Positions 33,330-41,653 of a stretch of DNA of 43,721 bases are shown here, piece after piece. The first letter of the stretch is position 1. The number at the start of each line of letters is the position of its first letter. Both the position numbers and the translations under genes were made by a program. The notes beneath the pieces are model-generated. The model had not been told where the DNA came from. It saw only the letters and a list, made by a program, of their open reading frames with translations, and made no database searches. The stretch is taken from positions 1 through 43,721 of the forward strand of contig DEMS01000042.1 of the NCBI GenBank assembly GCA_002359315.1, written 5' to 3'. The DNA comes from Bacteroidetes bacterium UBA2664 (GTDB taxonomy: Bacteria > Bacteroidota > Rhodothermia > Balneolales > Balneolaceae).

Positions 33330-35156
33330 TTAGATCGCTCTGTCAGGGTCAAAATCTTCAAGTAATTGCTTCACCCTGCTTGTAAAGGCCCCGCCATGTG
33401 CGCCGTCAATAATTCGATGGTCATAGCTCATCGTCAGGTACATCTTGTGACGAATGGCAATCATGTCCCCATCTTTTGTTTCAATAACAACCGGCCTTTT
33501 TTCAATAATACCGGTGCCAAGAATGGCCACTTGTGGCTGATTGATGATCGGTGTACCCATAAGGTTTCCGACGCTACCGTAATTAGTGAGGGTAATGGTT
33601 CCGCCCACCAAATCGTCCGGACTCAGATCTTTATTCCTTGCTTTTTCAGCGAGTTCCACAACATCTTTTGCAATTCCAACCAGGTTTTTTTCCTGCGCTC
33701 TTTTGATAACAGGCACAATCAATCCGCCTTTTCCACCCTCACCGAGGGCAACAGCGATCCCAAAGTTGAGATCTTTTTTGATATGAATTTCATCCCCATT
33801 CACCGAGCTGTTGATCAGTGGAAATTCACTGATCGCTTTGATAAATGCTTCAATAAAGATAGGTGTGAAGGTCAGCTTGACACCGGCTTGTTCAAAGAAT
33901 TTCTTTTTATTGGCATCTCTCCACTTCACGATGTTGGTCACGTCCACATCGCTCATTGTCGTAACATGAGCAGAAGTCTGTTTTGAACGAACCATATGTT
34001 CGGCAATCATCTTGCGCATACGATCCATCTTGACGATCTCCACATTTTCATGTGGACTTTTCACATTCAGTTCACCGGCAGAAATTTTACTTCTGTCAAC
34101 TGGTGCTTTTGAATCAGCTTTTGGTTTTTCAAGGCCGGAACTTTCGGATGATTTTTTAGATGGTGCAGAAACTTTGCCGTCCTTCTTGTCCTGGACATAA
34201 CCTAAAATATCACTTTTTGAAACCCGGCCATCTTTGCCGCTTCCTTCGATCTGCTCCAGTTCGTCCTGACTAATTCCCTCTTCCTTCGCTATTGATCGTA
34301 CCAATGGTGAGTAAAACCTGCCATCAGAACCGATTCGTTGAGGTTTGTTTTTTTCATCACTGTCGGATGAAGACTCCGCTTTGGATGCGGCCGGTTTTGA
34401 TTTGGATTCTTTTGATCCGGACTCTTTCGGTTTGGATTTTGCAGATGCCGCTTTTCCGGTTGCGATGATAGCGATGGTCTGGCCCACTTCAATTGTATCG
34501 CCCTCTTCTACTAAAATTTCAACCAATGTACCTGCTTCCGGGGAGGGAACTTCCGTATCTACTTTATCTGTGGCAATTTCGAGCAGGGTTTCATCCACTT
34601 CCACTCGATCCCCGACTTTCTTAGCCCATTCGATGACGGTTCCTTCCATTACAGATTCGCCCATTTGAGGCATCACGACTTCAATTCGCTCGCCCTCGCC
34701 CTCACCATCATCCGATTCTGATTTGGATTTGGACTCTGAATCATTTTCTTCATCATCGGAATCTGCTTCCTGTTCAGTTTCTTCATCATCTGATTCAGAT
34801 TTTGCTTTAGATTTTTCATCATCCGATTCAGATGACTTCTCTTCAGCCTCATTCTTATCTTCCGTATTTTCTTCCTCACCATTTTCGGATTGTGATGATG
34901 ATTCAGATGCTTCTCCCTCGGTATCAATGATGGCAATGGCTTGTCCCACCTCCACGGTTTCATCTTCCTGGACTAAAATTTCAATCAATACACCTGATTC
35001 CGGCGAAGGGACTTCGGTATCCACCTTATCCGTTGCGATCTCCAGAAGAGTTTCATCCACTTCAACCCTGTCGCCCACTTTCTTAGCCCACTCAATGACG
35101 GTTCCTTCCATTACAGATTCGCCCATTTGGGGCATCACAACTTCAACCTTTGCCAT
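33330..35156 (-). CDS. 2-oxo acid dehydrogenase E2, dihydrolipoyl acyltransferase with two lipoyl domains
   Basis: The protein has 608 residues: lipoyl domain 1 (2-78, Lys44 in EIATDKVDTEV), an extremely Ser/Asp/Glu-rich linker (about 80-156), lipoyl domain 2 (157-233, Lys198), a Ser/Lys-rich linker, the E1/E3-binding domain (about 281-320, FYSPLVRSIAKEEGI...GRVSKSDIL) and the catalytic core with MSYDHRIIDG (His580, Asp584). The catalytic core forms the acyl transfer centre of pyruvate, 2-oxoglutarate or branched-chain complexes. E1 and E3 genes are not adjacent, so the substrate class is open. The two lipoyl domains are nearly identical in protein. A downstream terminator makes it monocistronic. 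Confidence 0.93.
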   Translation of the reverse strand: MAKVEVVMPQMGESVMEGTVIEWAKKVGDRVEVDETLLEIATDKVDTEVPSPESGVLIEILVQEDETVEVGQAIAIIDTEGEASESSSQSENGEEENTEDKNEAEEKSSESDDEKSKAKSESDDEETEQEADSDDEENDSESKSKSESDDGEGEGERIEVVMPQMGESVMEGTVIEWAKKVGDRVEVDETLLEIATDKVDTEVPSPEAGTLVEILVEEGDTIEVGQTIAIIATGKAASAKSKPKESGSKESKSKPAASKAESSSDSDEKNKPQRIGSDGRFYSPLVRSIAKEEGISQDELEQIEGSGKDGRVSKSDILGYVQDKKDGKVSAPSKKSSESSGLEKPKADSKAPVDRSKISAGELNVKSPHENVEIVKMDRMRKMIAEHMVRSKQTSAHVTTMSDVDVTNIVKWRDANKKKFFEQAGVKLTFTPIFIEAFIKAISEFPLINSSVNGDEIHIKKDLNFGIAVALGEGGKGGLIVPVIKRAQEKNLVGIAKDVVELAEKARNKDLSPDDLVGGTITLTNYGSVGNLMGTPIINQPQVAILGTGIIEKRPVVIETKDGDMIAIRHKMYLTMSYDHRIIDGAHGGAFTSRVKQLLEDFDPDRAI

Positions 35157-35467
35157 GGTATAATTCTTCTAAATGATGATTTGAATAATCTTTTTATGCT
35201 CTTAAATATAACCCTAAAGATCAGAATAATCGCTATCAGATCAAAATTGTGATCTATTCAGAAATTTAACATTATTGACCGATTTTTGGGCTTTGGAATC
35301 GTATAATTACCGGATAGAAATTATGATGTCACCTAAAGTTCAGTTGGAATCAATTAGTTTCAGATCAAATAATTTGAGTTTTACGATCAAACTCATATAC
35401 TCCTCTTTATTTCTTTCGATTCAGAGGGGAAAACATAAATAGGTTTTAAAAAATTCAACGGATATCA
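35157..35467. other. Divergent promoter region, E2 and membrane-protein genes
   Basis: This 311-bp AT-rich gap separates divergent genes. It holds two small inverted repeats, AGATCA/TGATCT (35238-35255) and TGAGTTT/AAACTCA (35375-35395), and no gene that I can support. A TTGACC and a TATAAT are present at 35275 and 35302 but 21 bp apart, too far for a normal sigma-70 promoter. Confidence 0.5.
35375..35395 (+). promoter_or_regulatory. Inverted repeat upstream of the AbgT operon
   Basis: Seven-base arms TGAGTTT and AAACTCA are separated by 7 nt, 73 bp before the start of the small membrane protein gene. It is a possible operator, unassigned. Confidence 0.35.
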
Positions 35468-35824
35468 ATGAAGGGATTTGTTCTGGTTCTCTTTTTTACA
35501 TGGTTATTTACCCTGTTTTTACCATGGTGGGGAGTACTCATTCCAACTTTTATTATTGGATTATGGTTGCTTAAGGGCCCTTTCAACGCTTTTTTAATCG
35601 GATTTTTAGGTGCAGGATCAGCCTGGTTTATTCAGGCTTTATATATTCACATCGCCAATGATGGGATATTATCGAGCAGAATTGCTGACATGATGGGCGT
35701 TGGATCTCCCTGGATTGTACTGCTGATTACTTTTGCAGTTGGAGCCCTTGCGGGCGGGGTTGGTGCCCTTACGGGTTATTTGTTAAAAGTAAACTTGAAT
35801 AAACCGGACAGAGACGGAGGATGA
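35468..35824 (+). CDS. Small multi-spanning membrane protein, unknown
   Basis: The 118-residue protein has three to four hydrophobic segments (about 3-20, 24-35, 42-62 and 78-108), the last glycine-rich (GALAGGVGALTGYLL). The short polar tail (KVNLNKPDRDGG) is probably cytoplasmic. No family is recognised. It precedes the AbgT-type transporter by 55 bp on the same strand, so it may be cotranscribed and could be an accessory subunit, but that is guesswork from position. Confidence 0.7.
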   Translation: MKGFVLVLFFTWLFTLFLPWWGVLIPTFIIGLWLLKGPFNAFLIGFLGAGSAWFIQALYIHIANDGILSSRIADMMGVGSPWIVLLITFAVGALAGGVGALTGYLLKVNLNKPDRDGG

Positions 35825-35879
35825 AGATTTTTCTTAAATACCTACACTTTTAAAACAACCAAAAACATCAAAATAAGTT

Positions 35880-37670
35880 ATGAGCGAATACCCGAAAACG
35901 GATGACCCAAATGTAACGTCAGAAGATCCATCGAAAAAAACTCTGTTTACCCGGTTTCTGGATTTTGTGGAGTGGCTGGGAAATCTTTTGCCTCACCCGG
36001 TAACTCTATTCGCACTTTTTGCATTGGGGGTCGTGTTGATCAGTGGACTTGCGGAGTGGCTCGATTGGTCGGCACCGGATCCCAGGCCGGAGGGAGCCGC
36101 CGGAAGAGCACCGGATGGAATCATCAAACCGGTGAGCCTGTTGAATGGCGAAGGGCTGCGGATGATTGTCGTGAATATGGTTCGGAATTTCACCAGTTTT
36201 GCGCCTTTGGGGGTTGTATTGGTGGCTCTTCTCGGTGTAGGGGTTGCAGAGCATTCCGGATTGATTAGTGCCTGTATCCGTGGGATCGTATTAAAAGCGG
36301 CTTCATTTAAACCATCCAAAGCGGGTGATGGATTTGATCTGCTGCCACTCAGTAAAAATGACTCTCTGTTCAAGCCGGTGTTGTTGGTTTTGGATGTAAT
36401 TTTAGTCCCGATCCGATTTTTAGGCCATCTGTTGATGATCCCGTTCAGGCCCGTCCTCAATTTTTTCATGGTGCCGAAACGGCTGGTCACTATTTCAATC
36501 TGTTTTGCAGCTGTGATATCAAACACGGCCTCAGAAATGGGATATGTGGTATTAGTGCCACTGGCAGCGGTTATCTTTCACTCCATGGGCCGACATCCGC
36601 TCGCAGGATTGGCCTGTGCTTTTGCCTGCGTATCGGGTGGGTATAGTGCGAATCTATTCATTGGGACCATCGACCCGCTTCTTGCCGGGCTTACACAGGA
36701 AGCAGCGATGCTTATCGACGCCGATTATACCGTTCATGCTGCGGTAAATTGGTACTTTATGATCGTGAGTACATTTTTAATCACCACAGCCGGTGCTTTT
36801 GTCACGCTCCGCATAGTAGAACCCAAGCTGGGTCCATACGACGAAAGCATGGCAATGGATGATCTTTCTGATAATGCATCCATGGATCCTTTAACCGATA
36901 GAGAAATTCATGCATTGAAATGGACCGGAGTTTCCGTGATGATCATGTTTGGGGTGCTGGCAATGACCATCATTCCGGAAAATGGGGTTCTTCGAAATCC
37001 CGATACGGGGGAGATGTTGAACTCACCCTTTTTGAATGGAATTGTGACGTTTATATTTATCTGTTTCATGATCCCCGGTTTTGTTTACGGAAAAATTGTC
37101 GGGACGATGAAAGATGACCGGGATGTGATCAAAGGGATGTCTCAGGCCATGTCAACATTGGGACTCTACATTGTGATTGTCTTTTTTGCCGCTCAGTTTG
37201 TGGCCTACTTTGGATGGAGCAATCTGGGCCAGATTTTTGCGGTTAAAGGAGCTCAATTTTTGCAGGATATGGGCATGACCGGCCCCATCATATTTGTGGG
37301 TTTTATCATTATTTCAGGGTCGGTGAATCTGATGTTGGGATCGGCATCCGCTCAGTGGGCGGTAACGGCTCCCATCTTTGTTCCGATGTTGATGCTGATC
37401 GGATATAGCCCCGAAGTGATTCAGGCCGCCTACCGGATTGGGGATTCGGTAACCAATATCATTACCCCCATGATGAGTTATTTTGGCTTGATACTTGCTT
37501 TTGCCAATAAATACGATAAAGATCTGGGTATCGGAACGATCATCGCAATGATGCTGCCCTACAGTATTTTCTTTTTGATCGGCTGGATGCTTTTATTTTA
37601 TTTGTGGGTGTTTGGCCTGGGCCTGCCGGTTGGACCGGAAGCGCCGACGTATTATATAATCGGGCAGTGA
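35880..37670 (+). CDS. AbgT family transporter (p-aminobenzoyl-glutamate type)
   Basis: The protein has 596 residues with about 11-13 hydrophobic stretches. Signatures include WLGNLLPHPVTLF (about 32-44), GVGVAEHSGLISACIRGIVLKA, SNTASEMGYVVLVPLAAVIF, GRHPLAGLACAFACVSGGYSANL, TIDPLLAGLTQEAA, and C-terminal SVNLMLGSASAQWAV and RIGDSVTNIITPMMSYFG. AbgT proteins move p-aminobenzoyl-glutamate or expel sulfonamides. It is longer than the usual ~510 residues, partly because of an insertion at about 140-197 (ASFKPSKAGDG ... PVLNFF) with a hydrophobic run. The substrate here is unproven. Confidence 0.9.
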   Translation: MSEYPKTDDPNVTSEDPSKKTLFTRFLDFVEWLGNLLPHPVTLFALFALGVVLISGLAEWLDWSAPDPRPEGAAGRAPDGIIKPVSLLNGEGLRMIVVNMVRNFTSFAPLGVVLVALLGVGVAEHSGLISACIRGIVLKAASFKPSKAGDGFDLLPLSKNDSLFKPVLLVLDVILVPIRFLGHLLMIPFRPVLNFFMVPKRLVTISICFAAVISNTASEMGYVVLVPLAAVIFHSMGRHPLAGLACAFACVSGGYSANLFIGTIDPLLAGLTQEAAMLIDADYTVHAAVNWYFMIVSTFLITTAGAFVTLRIVEPKLGPYDESMAMDDLSDNASMDPLTDREIHALKWTGVSVMIMFGVLAMTIIPENGVLRNPDTGEMLNSPFLNGIVTFIFICFMIPGFVYGKIVGTMKDDRDVIKGMSQAMSTLGLYIVIVFFAAQFVAYFGWSNLGQIFAVKGAQFLQDMGMTGPIIFVGFIIISGSVNLMLGSASAQWAVTAPIFVPMLMLIGYSPEVIQAAYRIGDSVTNIITPMMSYFGLILAFANKYDKDLGIGTIIAMMLPYSIFFLIGWMLLFYLWVFGLGLPVGPEAPTYYIIGQ

Positions 37671-37675
37671 TTGGA

Positions 37676-37745
37676 GTGAGAAGTGAAAAGTGAGAAGTGA
37701 AAAGTGCGGGCAAAAGGCAGAACGCAGAAGGCAGAGGGCAGAAGG
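37676..37745. repeat. Heptamer-repeat spacer after the AbgT gene
   Basis: Four or more GTGARAA heptamers (37676-37707) are followed by AAGGCAG-type heptamers with base changes (about 37713-37745). The run starts six bases after the stop codon. The rest of the 202-bp gap contains a REP-like hairpin at 37814-37840. Confidence 0.8.
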
Positions 37746-37813
37746 GTGACCAACCAAAAAAGACCGTCATTCTAGTGGATGTCTGGTTAGGTGGCAACTA
37801 ACCTAAAAAAATC

Positions 37814-37840
37814 GTCATCCTGAATTTATTTCAGGATCTC
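37814..37840. repeat. REP-like hairpin element, complete copy
   Basis: Identical to 7532-7558. It lies 32 bp before the flavodoxin start, the only copy close to a gene's 5' end, though also downstream of AbgT. Confidence 0.85.
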
Positions 37841-37872
37841 CAGATTTATGAGCTCATAATCACTAAAGAACT

Positions 37873-38445
37873 ATGAAAAAATATTTACTCTTTTTCTTGT
37901 TAATTCTTCTGTACACACCGGTAACCGCCCAGGTCACCGTTCTCATTGTTTACCACAGCGAAACGGGTAACACGGAACAAATGGCAAAAGCAGTATACGA
38001 AGGGGCTTCTTCTGTAGAAGGGGTGGAGGTTTTTCTACTTCAATCATTGGAAACAACGGCTGCGGATCTGTTAAATGCAGATGCAATTATTGTGGGGAGT
38101 CCGGTTTATAACGCCAATGTAACCCCTGAAATTTCACGTTTTATCGCATCCTGGCCTTTTGAGAATGAGCCGCTGAAAGATAAAATAGGAGCCGCATTTG
38201 TGACGGCCGGCGGAATCTCAGCCGGTGAAGAGATCGTACAGATGAATATCCTGCAGAGCATGCTGGTTTTTGGAATGGTGATCGTAGGTGGAGCCGATTG
38301 GACACAGCCTTTTGGCGCATCCGCGATTACCGGGGAAGAGCCTTTCAGTGGGTTTTCAGAAAACCGAATTGCCCCTTCTTTCGAAGAAAAAGGGAGAGCG
38401 CTGGGAGAACGGGTAGCAGAGTTGACGCTGAAATTATATAAATGA
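37873..38445 (+). CDS. Flavodoxin-like protein with an export signal
   Basis: The protein has 190 residues. The first 20 form a good Sec signal peptide (KK, hydrophobic core LLFFLLILLYT, VTAQ cleavage region). The mature part begins directly with the flavodoxin/WrbA fold: VLIVYHSETGNTEQMA (phosphate loop, 23-38), DAIIVGSPVYNANVTPE (second loop), AAFVTAGGISAGEE, then SMLVFGMVIVGGADW. All FMN-binding loops look intact. Flavodoxins and FMN-dependent quinone reductases normally stay in the cytosol, so export is unusual. Function, possibly periplasmic quinone or flavin redox, is inference. Confidence 0.85.
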   Translation: MKKYLLFFLLILLYTPVTAQVTVLIVYHSETGNTEQMAKAVYEGASSVEGVEVFLLQSLETTAADLLNADAIIVGSPVYNANVTPEISRFIASWPFENEPLKDKIGAAFVTAGGISAGEEIVQMNILQSMLVFGMVIVGGADWTQPFGASAITGEEPFSGFSENRIAPSFEEKGRALGERVAELTLKLYK

Positions 38446-38490
38446 TTTAAGTAGATGTGAGAACATTTCGCTTCGCGTGCAAAAAATGAG

Positions 38491-38538
38491 CGACACACTT
38501 CGTCGCCATGCGGCTCCTACGTTGCTCGATGTGACGGG
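38491..38538. repeat. 48-bp dispersed repeat, copy 1
   Basis: It starts CGACACACTTCGTCGCCATG and ends GTGACGGG; 45 of 48 bases match copy 2 at 38642-38689 by eye. It lies after the flavodoxin stop. Confidence 0.75.
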
Positions 38539-38572
38539 TTAAGTTATTGTTATACAAGAAAATATAAGTCGT

Positions 38573-38620
38573 CAGTTCGAGCAGTTCCAACGCTTTTTGT
38601 TGGAACGCAGTCGAGAACTT
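38573..38620. repeat. Hairpin-bearing imperfect palindrome between the two 48-bp repeats
   Basis: GTTCCAAC (about 38584-38591) and GTTGGAAC (about 38599-38606) form an 8-bp stem around GCTTTTT. CAGTTCGAGC before and GTCGAGAACT after it form an imperfect outer palindrome. Together with the flanking 48-bp repeats it looks like a dispersed repeat unit and may also stop transcripts from both convergent genes. Confidence 0.6.
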
Positions 38621-38641
38621 TCTGCAATGGCGAGGACATCT

Positions 38642-38689
38642 CGACACACTCCGTCGCCATGCGGCTCCTATGTTGCTCGATTTGACGGG
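38642..38689. repeat. 48-bp dispersed repeat, copy 2, overlapping a gene end
   Basis: This copy differs from 38491-38538 at three positions. The stop codon (38668-38670) and last six or so codons of the minus-strand FAD/Fe-S protein lie inside it. Confidence 0.75.
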
Positions 38690-41631
38690 GAGGGTGTAGA
38701 GGAACCAATGGCATTGGCCATAATGACTGCAGGGTGTTGCGATCTCATCTGAACCCCATCGGCAATCTGATGTCGGCATGAAAACCCGGGTGAGCAGATG
38801 ATTGCATCATCTGGGAGTTCACCTAATGATGGAAACAGTACTTCATCTCCAATCTTCATGGAGAGTTCATATTTATCGGATTGATATCCAAAACTGCCCG
38901 CCATGCCGCAGCATCCTGTCTTCAGTTCGACCGGCTTGAACCCCATCTGCCTGAATGCCTGAAGCAAGGAGTCATTCCCAATGAGAGCTTTGGTATGACA
39001 ATGGCCATGAACAAAAACAGACCGGCCATCCCCCGTATTCATGGGCTCAGCTGTTGCCAGCTCAATATTCAGAAACTCTTCCCATAGAAAGGTGTTATCA
39101 GATATCTGTTTGGCTGATTCAAGATCGGAATCTTCACACAGGTCGAGATACTCATCTCTCAGTGTGAGCAGTTCGCTCGGTTCCAGTCCGACAATAGGAA
39201 TTTCATTTTTTGCATAAGGGAATAAACGCTTAATATTTTCAACACAGATCTGTTTGGCGTGATCCAAAAATCCTTTGGAGAGTTGTGGCCTGCCGGTTGG
39301 AAAAATGCCCGGAACCGTTACATTATATCCAAGATAGTGCAATACTTTCAGGGCTGAGATGGCAACCTCCGGATCATGATAATTCGTGAAGAGGTCCACA
39401 AGCAAGACCACATCACGGCCTCCCTGTTTCTCATACTTTTGATGATTCTTTTGATACCATTTCATGAATGGTTCCGACGCAAATTCCGGAAGGTTACGCC
39501 TTGAATCGACTCCCAATAACTTTTCCAAAAGCATTTTGACCGGTTTTTGCCGGTTCACAAAATTCGTTAACCCGGAAAAGATCGATGCGACAGGGTAGAA
39601 CTTTTCCGGATGGCCAAAAAAGTACTCGCCCAATGTAAATCCTTTTTCACGATGCCAGCCGTGAGTGAACTCAGCTTTCATTTTGGCCATATCCACATTG
39701 GCCGGACATTCACTTTTACACGCTTTACAGCTGAGGCAGTATTCCAGGGCTTCTTTTAGCTCCTCAGACTGAAACGCATCTTTCTGTTCGCCCGAAAAGA
39801 GCTGACGGAACACATTGGCGCGTCCACGGGTACTATCTTTTTCATCCCGGGTGGCGTGGTAGGATGGACACATAGTGCCTCCGCTCTGTGCCAGTTTTCT
39901 GCAGACACCGGCGCCGTTACAGAGTTCAATGGCACCGGCAAATCCTCCCTGATTTCTCCATTGAAACGTGGTTTCCACATCCGGACTCACATAATCGGGA
40001 GAAAATCGAAGATCACTGTCGATCGGTTTCGGATCGGTGATTTTACCCGGATTAAATCGATTCTCAGGATCCCAAATCTGCTTGACCCTTTTTAAAACCG
40101 GGATCATCTCTTTACCCAATACAATCTCAATAAAAGGTGCCCTGGTTCGACCATCCCCGTGTTCTCCAGAAAGGGAGCCCCGATATTTTTTCACCAGAAG
40201 AGCCACTTCATGGGCCATCTCTTTCATGGTCTGAAGGCCCTCAGGTTTTGTAATGTCCATCATTGGCCTCAAATGCAACTCTCCGACTGAAGCGTGTGCA
40301 TAGAAGACGCAGGTTGTGTTGTGCTTCTTTAATATCTCCTGAAAATCTTTGACATAAGCGGGCAGATCCTCAACCCTGACGGCAGTATCTTCCACAAATG
40401 TAGGAGATCTGGATTCTGCTCCGAGACCCATCAAAAGTCCCAATCCGGCTTTTCGAAGTTCCCAAACACGCGGCATCAAAACCGGGTCGATAAGTGTGGG
40501 GTGAGCATAACCCAGTCCGAGCTCTTTCAGCCTGTCGGTCAGGCCGGTGGCCTTCGCTGTAATCTCCTCTTCAGTATCTCCCTCAAACTGGATGATCAGA
40601 AGGCAAGCGGGATCTCCCTCCAGGAAAAAACGATTTTTTCGCTGTTCAATATTCCCTTTGGTGGCATTCAGGATGATATCATCCACGAGTTCAACGGCAG
40701 CCGGAGCCCATTTAACAGCTTCCACCGTGGCCAGCATGGCATCATGAAGAGATTGAAATTGTGGGATCACCAAATTTTTGACTTTGGGCAATGGAACAAT
40801 ATTCAGTTTCGCGGAGGCGGTGAGTGCAAGAGTTCCTTCGCTTCCGCAGAGAAGTTCAGCCAGATTAAACGGCCGTCCACCCGGTGTGATGGGATCCATA
40901 TCACAGAGCCGATCGAGAGCATAGCCCGTATTTCGGCGTTTGATATCCGGGTGGGGATAGTGCTTCGGAATGTCATCCTTATGCTTGTTTAGCAGATCGA
41001 TCATCTCCCTATAAATGTGTCCTTCCAGGTCACCCTGATTGCATTTGGCATCCAGTTCATTGGCGGTGAGGGCTTTAAAAGTAACGATCGAACCGTCACT
41101 CAGGACGGTGTCAATTTCCAGTGTATGCTCGCGAGTGGTTCCATGTTTGATAGAGAATGAGCCGCAAGAGTTATTGCCGATCATACCGCCTATCATACAT
41201 CGATTGGTTGTGGCTGTGTCGGGGCCAAACTGAAGGCCGTGTTCCGCGAGTGTTCGATTCAGGGTATCACGGATCACGCCCGGTTCCAATTTTACTGTGC
41301 GAAGTTTGGGATCGAACTCCTTGATGGAGGTCATGTGCCGCGAGACATCCATGATGATACCGTTGCCGGTAGTTTGTCCGGCCAGGCTTGTTCCTGCACT
41401 TCGTGCCGTAATCGTAAAACCCTCATCGATTGATTTCAGGACGAGCTTTTGAATGTCGTGAATATTTTTAGGGAAAGAGACACCGGTGGGCATCTCTTCG
41501 TAGATCGATGCGTCGGTTGCATAGAGTCTGCGGGTAAGTTCATCCTTGTGAATGGCCTCACCCAAGTGTATTCCGGATTTTTGATCAGTCTTCATTTCCA
41601 TAATTGAATCGGGGGCGCTGTTTATGCCCAA
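38668..41631 (-). CDS. FAD- and Fe-S-containing D-2-hydroxyacid dehydrogenase (GlcD-GlcF fusion)
   Basis: The protein has up to 987 residues; starts at 41601 or 41595 are also possible. The N-terminal half is a GlcD/vanillyl-oxidase-type FAD domain (ITARSAGTSLAGQTTGNG, MIGGMIGNNSCG, LLCGSEGTLA), ending with HGDGRTRAPF. Then come two [4Fe-4S] motifs, CNGAGVC...CP (about 570) and CLSCKACKSECP (about 632-643), and GlcF-like cysteine-rich domains. The second has intact TGCCGMAGSFG (about 905), while the first reads PTGRPQLSKG where a CCGRP-like motif is usual. Relatives oxidise D-2-hydroxyglutarate, D-lactate or glycolate. It lies 22 bp behind an L-2-hydroxyglutarate oxidase, pointing to D-2-hydroxyglutarate. 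Confidence 0.88.
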   Translation of the reverse strand: MGINSAPDSIMEMKTDQKSGIHLGEAIHKDELTRRLYATDASIYEEMPTGVSFPKNIHDIQKLVLKSIDEGFTITARSAGTSLAGQTTGNGIIMDVSRHMTSIKEFDPKLRTVKLEPGVIRDTLNRTLAEHGLQFGPDTATTNRCMIGGMIGNNSCGSFSIKHGTTREHTLEIDTVLSDGSIVTFKALTANELDAKCNQGDLEGHIYREMIDLLNKHKDDIPKHYPHPDIKRRNTGYALDRLCDMDPITPGGRPFNLAELLCGSEGTLALTASAKLNIVPLPKVKNLVIPQFQSLHDAMLATVEAVKWAPAAVELVDDIILNATKGNIEQRKNRFFLEGDPACLLIIQFEGDTEEEITAKATGLTDRLKELGLGYAHPTLIDPVLMPRVWELRKAGLGLLMGLGAESRSPTFVEDTAVRVEDLPAYVKDFQEILKKHNTTCVFYAHASVGELHLRPMMDITKPEGLQTMKEMAHEVALLVKKYRGSLSGEHGDGRTRAPFIEIVLGKEMIPVLKRVKQIWDPENRFNPGKITDPKPIDSDLRFSPDYVSPDVETTFQWRNQGGFAGAIELCNGAGVCRKLAQSGGTMCPSYHATRDEKDSTRGRANVFRQLFSGEQKDAFQSEELKEALEYCLSCKACKSECPANVDMAKMKAEFTHGWHREKGFTLGEYFFGHPEKFYPVASIFSGLTNFVNRQKPVKMLLEKLLGVDSRRNLPEFASEPFMKWYQKNHQKYEKQGGRDVVLLVDLFTNYHDPEVAISALKVLHYLGYNVTVPGIFPTGRPQLSKGFLDHAKQICVENIKRLFPYAKNEIPIVGLEPSELLTLRDEYLDLCEDSDLESAKQISDNTFLWEEFLNIELATAEPMNTGDGRSVFVHGHCHTKALIGNDSLLQAFRQMGFKPVELKTGCCGMAGSFGYQSDKYELSMKIGDEVLFPSLGELPDDAIICSPGFSCRHQIADGVQMRSQHPAVIMANAIGSSTPSPSNRAT

Positions 41632-41653
41632 TCAAGCAGCGGTACCCATCTAA

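Noticed and set aside
34345..35163. Long Ser/Asp-rich open frames opposite the E2 gene
   Set aside because: They are antisense shadows of the acidic linker and the lipoyl domains; the E2 reading is clearly real.
35275..35307. TTGACC ... TATAAT as a sigma-70 promoter
   Set aside because: The spacing is 21 bp, well outside the usual 16-18, and the lineage appears to use TTTG/TAnnTTTG promoters.
37540..37797. Minus-strand open frame of 85 codons across the AbgT end and the repeat spacer
   Set aside because: It is built from heptamer repeats plus the antisense of AbgT; the Ser/Leu/Phe pattern is a repeat artefact.
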